NCBI RefSeq assembly: GCF_002272835.1
Contig: NZ_MLAO01000009.1
Location: 1-64,000 of the forward strand
Length of the DNA: 64,000 bases
Direction of reading: 5' to 3'
Source: Helicobacter sp. 11S03491-1
GTDB taxonomy: Bacteria; Campylobacterota; Campylobacteria; Campylobacterales; Helicobacteraceae
Part shown: piece after piece, positions 58,297 to 64,000 of the stretch
How positions within the stretch are numbered: position 1 is the stretch's first letter
How the letters are laid out: the number at the start of each line of letters is the position of its first letter
Notes under the pieces: model-generated
Databases searched by the model: none
The model's input: only the letters and a program-made list of their open reading frames with translations
What the model was told of the DNA's origin: nothing
Position numbers and translations under genes: made by a program

Positions 58297-59031
58297 TTAT
58301 AGATACGCAAATGGATTTTCACAGTCTTTAATTATAGCCTGATAACCCTTAGTTTTCAAAATAGATTCTACAATTTTTGGAAAAAATCTTTCACTAACAT
58401 AATGTCCTACGTCAATGAGACTAATCCCCAAAGATTTTGCGATCATAGCATCGTGATATTTAATATCCCCTGTAATCAAGCAAGACCTACTCTTCATTTC
58501 GCCATTATAAAGATAAGAAGATCCCCCTCCGCATACAATATAAATATGATCAATCTTATGCGTGGCTTGAACATACAGTAGGTTATGTATAGCTAATTTT
58601 TGCTTGATATCTTTCAATAAAATTTCAAAATCTATAGAATCTATAGGGGTATTTAAGGCTATGCCACCGGATTTTAGATTTTCAAACCCTAAAACTTCTT
58701 TAGCAAAATAAGGGTTAAGATGCGTGGTATCAAAATTGGTATGCATACAAATAACAGAGCAATTTTTTTCTATCAAAATCTTTGCAAGATTAGCAGGATA
58801 ATTATCATAGATAAAAGTCTTTAATGGCTTAAAAAACAAAGGGTGATGAGTGATAACAAGACTTTGAGGTGCGATTTCTTTAACAATTGGGAAAGTAAGT
58901 TCCAAGCATGTGTAAATGCTTTGAACCTCACCTTCGATGATCCCTAAATTTAGCCCGCTATTATCCCAACTCTCTTGAAGAGAAAAGGGAGAAAGGGTAT
59001 TTAAGAAATCATAAATTTGAGAAACCTTCAT
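58297..59031 (-). CDS. NIF3/DUF34 family metal-binding protein
   Basis: A 244-residue dimetal protein with conserved His/Asp/Glu sites in [35 protein letters not shown] and [16 protein letters not shown]. The family is near-universal and sometimes annotated as GTP cyclohydrolase I type 2; its real role is unsettled. It overlaps glyQ by 4 bp (HP0959). Confidence 0.88.
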   Translation of the reverse strand: MKVSQIYDFLNTLSPFSLQESWDNSGLNLGIIEGEVQSIYTCLELTFPIVKEIAPQSLVITHHPLFFKPLKTFIYDNYPANLAKILIEKNCSVICMHTNFDTTHLNPYFAKEVLGFENLKSGGIALNTPIDSIDFEILLKDIKQKLAIHNLLYVQATHKIDHIYIVCGGGSSYLYNGEMKSRSCLITGDIKYHDAMIAKSLGISLIDVGHYVSERFFPKIVESILKTKGYQAIIKDCENPFAYL

Positions 59032-59930
59032 GAATATACCCTCAGTCTTTCTTCTCTTTGGGACTCTTGATCTTTATACAACACTGCGCAACCTTTGGCA
59101 AGATCGCGAATTTTAAGGATATAATTCTGTCTTTGGGCTACAGAAATTGCCTTTCTGGCATCTAAAATATTAAAAAAATGCGAACTCATCATCGTGTAAT
59201 CATATGCAGGGAGAGGAATCTCTGCTTCAAGACATCTTTTGGCTTCTTGTTGCGTCTTTTCAAACATTTCAAAAAGCATTTGAGTATCTGCAACTTCAAA
59301 ATGATATTTACTAAACTCATACTCACTTTCCAGATGCACTCTAGCATATTTAATACTCTCTCCATCAGCCCCTTTTGCCCATTTTATATCCAAAATAGAA
59401 TCAACATTTTGAATCGACATAGCCAAACGCTCCACTCCATAAGTAATTTCTACAGCCACAGGATCACAAGCAATCCCCCCTACTTGCTGAAAATATGTAA
59501 ATTGAGTTACTTCCATACCATCTAACCAGACCTCCCATCCAAGTCCCCATGCCCCAAGTGTAGGAGATTCCCAGTTATCTTCAACAAATCGTATATCATG
59601 ATCTTTGGCATTAAGCCCTAAGACATCAAGACTTTTCAAATAAAGCTCTTGAATATTTTCAGGGCTAGGTTTGATGAGAGTTTGAAATTGATAATAACTC
59701 CCTAAGCGATTGGGATTTTGTCCATACCTCCCATCTGTAGGACGACGCGAAGGAGCAACATAAGCCACACTCCAAGGCTTGCTATCAAGACTTCTTAAAA
59801 GGGTAGCAGGATGAAATGTGCCTGCGCCTGCAGGAATATCATAAGGTTGCATTATCAAGCAACCTTGAGATTTCCAAAAACTTTGAAGTTTGAGTAAAAT
59901 ATCAGAAAAACTATTCTCTTCCAAGGCCAT
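59028..59930 (-). CDS. glyQ: Glycyl-tRNA synthetase alpha subunit
   Basis: Catalytic class II subunit of the alpha2beta2 enzyme, 300 residues. Strong family blocks are [45 protein letters not shown] and [22 protein letters not shown]. The beta subunit (glyS) is not in the window. It corresponds to HP0960. Confidence 0.96.
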   Translation of the reverse strand: MALEENSFSDILLKLQSFWKSQGCLIMQPYDIPAGAGTFHPATLLRSLDSKPWSVAYVAPSRRPTDGRYGQNPNRLGSYYQFQTLIKPSPENIQELYLKSLDVLGLNAKDHDIRFVEDNWESPTLGAWGLGWEVWLDGMEVTQFTYFQQVGGIACDPVAVEITYGVERLAMSIQNVDSILDIKWAKGADGESIKYARVHLESEYEFSKYHFEVADTQMLFEMFEKTQQEAKRCLEAEIPLPAYDYTMMSSHFFNILDARKAISVAQRQNYILKIRDLAKGCAVLYKDQESQREERLRVYS

Positions 59931-59955
59931 AAAAATCCTTTCAATTAATGTTTTA

Positions 59956-60885
59956 TTATCGCTGCATAAGGGTATTCATACTTTTGATAGGGCTTTTGCC
60001 TTCAATGATTTCTTGAACCTCAGTAGCAATAGGTGTATAAATCTTTTCTCTTTGAGCAATTTGAGTAATTGCCTTGGCAGTCTTAACCCCCTCAGCCACC
60101 TCTCCAAGATCGCCTAAGATATCTTCTATGGCTTTATTTTGCGCTAACCCCAACCCTACGCGATAATTTCTTGAAAGAATGGAATTTGCACTCAAAAACA
60201 AATCTCCGGCACCGGAAAGCCCTAAAAAGGTTTGTATTTTGGCTCCAAAATATTCTCCAAACCGACACATTTCTACAAGCCCACGCGACAATAATGAGGC
60301 TTTGGCATTTTGCCCAAGATTGAGCCCATCACAAATCCCTCCTGCTATGGCAATCACATTTTTATATGCTCCGGCCACCTCTCCTCCAATCACATCATCT
60401 TTTACATATGGTTTGATAAACGCCGGCATCAAATTAGCAAATTCCTCAGCAAGCAAAGTGTTACTTGAATGAATAGCCAATGCGCAAGGCAAGCCCAAAG
60501 TTACTTCTTTGGCAAAACTTGGACCTGCAAGAAAACATAAATTTTGTTTATCGACAAAATCTTGCGCAATATCACCAACAAAAGCCCCTGTCCCCTCCTC
60601 TATACCTTTAGAAGCAATCATGATTTTTACATTTGAAGCCAAAGGAGTCAAGCTAAACCATTCCCTCAAGGCAGAAGTTGTAATAGCAATAACAAAATAC
60701 TGCGATTTTAGGCTTTCTTCTACAGAACATTGGACAATAGGAGAAACATTCTCAGGCGATTTGTTTAAGGGTAAAAGCAAACCGGAAATATCTCGCCTTG
60801 ATACAATATAAACTTTATTTTTTTTTGCAAATCCAAAAGCTAATGCTCTACCCCAAGCCCCACCACCAAAAATTGTAATTGCCAT
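59956..60885 (-). CDS. gpsA: NAD(P)H-dependent glycerol-3-phosphate dehydrogenase
   Basis: Reduces dihydroxyacetone phosphate for phospholipid synthesis; 309 residues. It has the nucleotide motif [35 protein letters not shown] and the catalytic Lys region [16 protein letters not shown]. Starts with ATG and precedes glyQ by 25 bp (HP0961). It is the first gene of the run gpsA-glyQ-nif3-HP0958-waaA-rluA. Confidence 0.95.
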   Translation of the reverse strand: MAITIFGGGAWGRALAFGFAKKNKVYIVSRRDISGLLLPLNKSPENVSPIVQCSVEESLKSQYFVIAITTSALREWFSLTPLASNVKIMIASKGIEEGTGAFVGDIAQDFVDKQNLCFLAGPSFAKEVTLGLPCALAIHSSNTLLAEEFANLMPAFIKPYVKDDVIGGEVAGAYKNVIAIAGGICDGLNLGQNAKASLLSRGLVEMCRFGEYFGAKIQTFLGLSGAGDLFLSANSILSRNYRVGLGLAQNKAIEDILGDLGEVAEGVKTAKAITQIAQREKIYTPIATEVQEIIEGKSPIKSMNTLMQR

Positions 60886-60940
60886 AGCGCCTCTTTGTCA
60901 TTTTGGATAACGTATTTTATCATAGAAATAAAATCTCATA

Positions 60941-62221
60941 TTAATCTAAATCTTGTGATCGTAAATATACACTCACTCCAAACCCCAATAATCCTAAAAA
61001 TAATAAATAATACCCTACCCACATGGGTTCATAAGCATTCAAACTCACTACTAAAATAGGGGCTAGTCCTCCAAAAATAGCATAAGCTAAATTATAAGAA
61101 AAAGATAACCCGCTAAATCTTATATTTGCCGGAAAAACAGATACCATAATCAAAGGAGTGAAATTTACAACTCCTGCAAAAATACCTGCCAAAATATACC
61201 AAAAAACAATCCATTGAAGTAAAACCCCATGATAAAGAGTATAGAAAAACATCAAAGAAGTGATCCCAAATCCCAGAGAAAAAATACCCAAAATCCTAAT
61301 TGTGCCAAACTTATCCCTCAAAAACCCTGTTACTACACACCCTACCCCAAGCGCAAAAATTACAACCATTTGGATAAGGGTAATTTCTATGCTTGAAGCA
61401 TCCAATACTTTTTTCATAAAATTAGGCATCAAAAGCACCAAAATAACAATACACCCTGTGAGTATCCAAGTCATCGTCATGGAGATAACAATATTTTTTT
61501 TAAAATCAGTAAAGACTTTTTTGAGAGGGAGTTTTAACAAAGCATTTTGAGCTTTGATTTCTTTGAAAACCGGAGTTTCTTCTAAATATCTTCTTAGAAA
61601 AATAGAAATAATTCCAAATATTCCCCCCAAAATAAAAGGAATTCTCCAAGCATACCGGGAAATTTCAACTTCATTATAAATAAAATGGATAATCAAAGAA
61701 GCAATAGAACCCAATAAAATACCCCCTGTAATTGAAGCAGTCAATATTCCTAATGAAAACCCCAAACGTCTTTTGGGCACATGTTCAGAGATAAATACCC
61801 ACGCACCTGGCAATTCCCCACCTATGGCAATCCCTTGAAGAATCCTCATAACAACAAGCAACAAAATTGCTCCATATCCAATATCTTCATAAGTAGGCAA
61901 AATACCAATTAAAAACGTAGGGATGACCATCAACAAAATTGAAAGCATAAACATATTTTTACGCCCGTTTTTATCTCCAAAATGCGCCATGATAATCCCA
62001 CCCAAAGGACGTATAAAATATCCCGCTGCAAATGTGGCATATGTATTAAATGTACTCCAAAACGGATGAATATCTGCCGGAAAAAACAGTTGAGAGATTA
62101 CCGTAGCAAAAAATACAAAAATAACAAAATCATAAAATTCTAATGTCCCTCCAAGCGAAGATAAAGAGAGGGTTTTGATATGCTGTTTATTTAGGGTTTT
62201 GCCTAAAGATAAATTTTTCAT
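60941..62221 (-). CDS. MFS transporter, metabolite:H+ symporter (ProP/KgtP-like), copy 1
   Basis: A 426-residue carrier with 12 membrane helices of the MHS branch of the major facilitator superfamily. The start LSLSSLGGTLEFYDFVIFVFFA, loop motif HFGDKNGRKNMFML and ISEHVPKRRLGFSLG are typical. Substrates of relatives include proline/betaine, 2-oxoglutarate and shikimate; this one is undetermined. It is a tandem copy of the next gene upstream (22 bp gap), with long identical DNA stretches. Confidence 0.85.
   Translation of the reverse strand: MKNLSLGKTLNKQHIKTLSLSSLGGTLEFYDFVIFVFFATVISQLFFPADIHPFWSTFNTYATFAAGYFIRPLGGIIMAHFGDKNGRKNMFMLSILLMVIPTFLIGILPTYEDIGYGAILLLVVMRILQGIAIGGELPGAWVFISEHVPKRRLGFSLGILTASITGGILLGSIASLIIHFIYNEVEISRYAWRIPFILGGIFGIISIFLRRYLEETPVFKEIKAQNALLKLPLKKVFTDFKKNIVISMTMTWILTGCIVILVLLMPNFMKKVLDASSIEITLIQMVVIFALGVGCVVTGFLRDKFGTIRILGIFSLGFGITSLMFFYTLYHGVLLQWIVFWYILAGIFAGVVNFTPLIMVSVFPANIRFSGLSFSYNLAYAIFGGLAPILVVSLNAYEPMWVGYYLLFLGLLGFGVSVYLRSQDLD
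60965..61165 (-). repeat. 201-bp segment identical to 62265-62465
   Basis: The 3' ends of the two MFS genes are base-for-base identical over 201 bp, spaced exactly 1300 bp apart, while nearby segments differ. This points to recent gene conversion. Confidence 0.85.
61503..61663 (-). repeat. About 160-bp segment identical to 62803-62963
   Basis: A second internal identical block of the MFS pair at the same 1300-bp offset. It covers the central cytoplasmic loop (EETPVFKEIKAQNALLKLPL). The regions on either side diverge in many codons. Confidence 0.8.
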
Positions 62222-62243
62222 AGATAGCCTTGATAAATAAAAT

Positions 62244-63533
62244 TTATTTGATTTTCTCTTTCAGATATACACTCACTCCAAACCCCAATAATCCTAAAAA
62301 TAATAAATAATACCCTACCCACATGGGTTCATAAGCATTCAAACTCACTACTAAAATAGGGGCTAGTCCTCCAAAAATAGCATAAGCTAAATTATAAGAA
62401 AAAGATAACCCGCTAAATCTTATATTTGCCGGAAAAACAGATACCATAATCAAAGGAGTGAAATTCATCACTCCTGCAAAAATACCTGCAACTACATACC
62501 AAATAAAAACACTCCGGAGAGAACCTTCATGATAAAGAGCATAGAAAAATATCAAAGAAGTGATCCCAAATCCCAGAGAAAAAACACAACCTGTTTTCCA
62601 AATTCCAAATTTATCTGCAAATACACCCGATAAAATACACCCAATACCTACACTCAAGATTACCAGCATTTGTATAAGAATAATTTCTACTCTTGAAACA
62701 TTAAGAATTTTTTGCATCATATTTGGCATCAGTAAAACAAGCACGATAATGCACCCTGTAAGTATCCAAGTTAGCGCCATAGAAATAATAATATTTTTTT
62801 TAGAATCAGTAAAGACTTTTTTGAGAGGGAGTTTTAACAAAGCATTTTGAGCTTTGATTTCTTTGAAAACCGGAGTTTCTTCTAAATATCTTCTTAGAAA
62901 AATAGAAATAATTCCAAATATTCCCCCCAAAATAAAAGGAATTCTCCAAGCATACCGGGAAATCTCTAAAGGAGTAAAAAATTTATTAATTAAAAAAGCG
63001 ATAATAGAACCAAGTAAAATTCCCCCCACAACGCAAGCTGTAAGTACACCAACAGAAAATCCCAAACGTCTTTTGGGCACATGTTCAGAGATAAATACCC
63101 ACGCACCGGGCAATTCTCCACCTATGGCAATCCCCTGAAGAATACGCACAATAAGTAAAATAATAGGAGCAAAATATCCAATATCTTCATAAGTAGGCAA
63201 AACACCTACTAAAAACGTAGGGATGACCATCAACAAAATTGAAAGCATAAACATATTTTTACGCCCGTTTTTATCTCCAAAATGCGCCATGATAATTCCA
63301 CCCAAAGGTCTGGCAAAATATCCTGCAGCAAATGTTCCATATGTATTGAGCGAACTCCAAAAAGGATCAAGCGTGAGAGGGAAAAAGAGTTGAGAAATCA
63401 CTGTAGCAAAAAATACAAAAATAATAAAATCATAAAATTCTAATGTCCCTCCAAGCGAAGACAAAGAGAGAGTTTTAATATCTTTTTTATTCAAAAGACG
63501 CTTTTGATGGGTAAAATCAGCATTTGTTTTCAT
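62244..63533 (-). CDS. MFS transporter, metabolite:H+ symporter (ProP/KgtP-like), copy 2
   Basis: A 429-residue paralogue of the neighbouring carrier with the same 12-helix layout and motifs (HFGDKNGRKNMF, ISEHVPKRRLGF). It differs mainly in helices 5-6 and 7-9, the parts that tend to line the substrate path, so the two may differ in substrate or affinity. It is first of the pair. A 24-bp A/T palindrome lies just upstream. Confidence 0.85.
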   Translation of the reverse strand: MKTNADFTHQKRLLNKKDIKTLSLSSLGGTLEFYDFIIFVFFATVISQLFFPLTLDPFWSSLNTYGTFAAGYFARPLGGIIMAHFGDKNGRKNMFMLSILLMVIPTFLVGVLPTYEDIGYFAPIILLIVRILQGIAIGGELPGAWVFISEHVPKRRLGFSVGVLTACVVGGILLGSIIAFLINKFFTPLEISRYAWRIPFILGGIFGIISIFLRRYLEETPVFKEIKAQNALLKLPLKKVFTDSKKNIIISMALTWILTGCIIVLVLLMPNMMQKILNVSRVEIILIQMLVILSVGIGCILSGVFADKFGIWKTGCVFSLGFGITSLIFFYALYHEGSLRSVFIWYVVAGIFAGVMNFTPLIMVSVFPANIRFSGLSFSYNLAYAIFGGLAPILVVSLNAYEPMWVGYYLLFLGLLGFGVSVYLKEKIK

Positions 63534-63549
63534 TATTTGCCCCTTATTA

Positions 63550-63573
63550 ATATAATATAAATCTATATTATAT
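63550..63573 (-). promoter_or_regulatory. 24-bp A/T palindrome upstream of the MFS pair
   Basis: Perfect 10-bp arms (ATATAATATA/TATATTATAT) with an AATC loop, 17 bp before the ATG of MFS copy 2. It contains TATAAT-like boxes on both strands; operator or simply promoter sequence. Confidence 0.35.
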
Positions 63574-63633
63574 ATAAAATAAAAAGAATTCTAATTATTG
63601 CAAATGAATTATTTCAAAAATCTCTAGGTAATA

Positions 63634-64000
63634 CTAGAATACATAACGCATACCCACATTGCCATTAATATTAATATCTTTATAAGCAATCCCGGCTTTT
63701 GCACCCAATCCCAGATTGATATAAATTCTTCTAAAAAGCTCCATTTCTCCTCCTGCAGTCACAGAACCATATGTATTGAACCCATCACCTTTCTTGTAGC
63801 TCAATGTATTATTGCCGATAAATCGCACCTCTTGATCTCCTTTAGACTTAAGGAAAAGATCTCTGCTTACTCCGGCAATAAAATACCAATAAGAGGAGTG
63901 GTTGAGATATTGTCTTGTTTCAACCGCCAGATTAAGAGTGATATCTTGTTTTTTATCTGCATTTGCTTGAACACGTAAATCCTCGTTGCTTGGATTAAAA
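63634..64000 (-). CDS. 3' end of an autotransporter/outer-membrane beta-barrel protein (partial)
   Basis: The frame is open from the right edge of the window to the stop at 63634, giving the last 121 residues. They alternate polar and hydrophobic residues in barrel fashion (SYWYFIAGVSRDLFL, GGEMELFRRIYINLGLGAKAGIAY) and end in GMRYVF with a terminal Phe, the classic outer-membrane insertion signal. This fits the C-terminal barrel of a VacA-like or other autotransporter; the passenger lies outside the window. Confidence 0.75.
   Translation of the reverse strand, partial: FNPSNEDLRVQANADKKQDITLNLAVETRQYLNHSSYWYFIAGVSRDLFLKSKGDQEVRFIGNNTLSYKKGDGFNTYGSVTAGGEMELFRRIYINLGLGAKAGIAYKDININGNVGMRYVF

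Noticed and set aside
61623-61628. C6 runs in both MFS genes
   Set aside because: Identical and in frame in both copies and part of a converted segment; too short to suggest switching.

Overview
The window is AT-rich, gene-dense bacterial chromosome that reads as Helicobacter (Campylobacterota). From memory of H. pylori gene order, several blocks keep that order: bcp-lutC-lutB-lutA beside lctP (HP0136-0140), gltA/icd (HP0026/0027), the HP0837-HP0842 block (flgP-like, flgQ-like, ompP1, pseB, coaBC, unknown), petABC (HP1540-1538), nadE-lpxK (HP0329/0328), an ABC ATPase-lnt-cvpA-lysS-glyA-DUF1882-SPOR run (HP0179-0185) and lgt to gpsA (HP0955-0961). Between them are genes I do not associate with H. 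pylori: ktrAB, modE and a Mop protein, a FIST/PAS/HD-GYP protein, an MdtIJ-like pair, an ADP-forming acyl-CoA synthetase and a bile-acid-symporter-family carrier. It is a Helicobacter-type genome, but I cannot name the species. I saw no rRNA, tRNA, CRISPR array or insertion sequence.

Layout. 1-12 kb: end of an unknown Lys/Gln-rich protein, yihY, bioB, bcp, lactate oxidation (lutABC) divergent from the lactate permease, a membrane and DinB pair, a BASS carrier, and divergent gltA/icd. 13-30.7 kb: a long minus-strand series. In transcription order it is a small protein, an old yellow enzyme, KtrB-KtrA, a Spy-like/response regulator/histidine kinase operon, FIST-PAS-PAS-HD-GYP, ModE, a ModE-type operator, modA-mop-modB-modC, FlgP/FlgQ-like lipoproteins, FadL-family porin, PseB, CoaBC and an unknown gene. 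30.8-38.3 kb: threonine synthase and a Type I restriction-modification locus. 38.4-50 kb: cytochrome bc1, nadE-lpxK, and the lnt/lysS/glyA region. 50-64 kb: acyl-CoA synthetase, DUF5718, envelope and translation genes, twin MFS carriers, and the end of an autotransporter.

The most notable locus is the Type I system at 32.3-38.3 kb. hsdS carries a 19-base G tract between its two target-recognition halves, so slippage would switch between a full and a half specificity subunit. It also has three tandem 12-bp ELQA repeats in the central spacer, a second possible way to change specificity. hsdR is interrupted by what looks like a one-base deletion, and hsdM lies on the opposite strand in convergent orientation. 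Together these suggest a phase-variable methyltransferase that may act without normal restriction.

Other leads are a near-perfect ModE operator with the ModE DNA-binding and molybdate-binding modules in separate genes, an HD-GYP protein translationally coupled to ModE, a Cpx-like Spy/two-component operon with an inverted repeat around its promoter, a 17-bp inverted repeat pair between petABC and nadE, and two intergenic regions with Fur-box-like sites followed by terminator hairpins, which are candidate small RNA genes.
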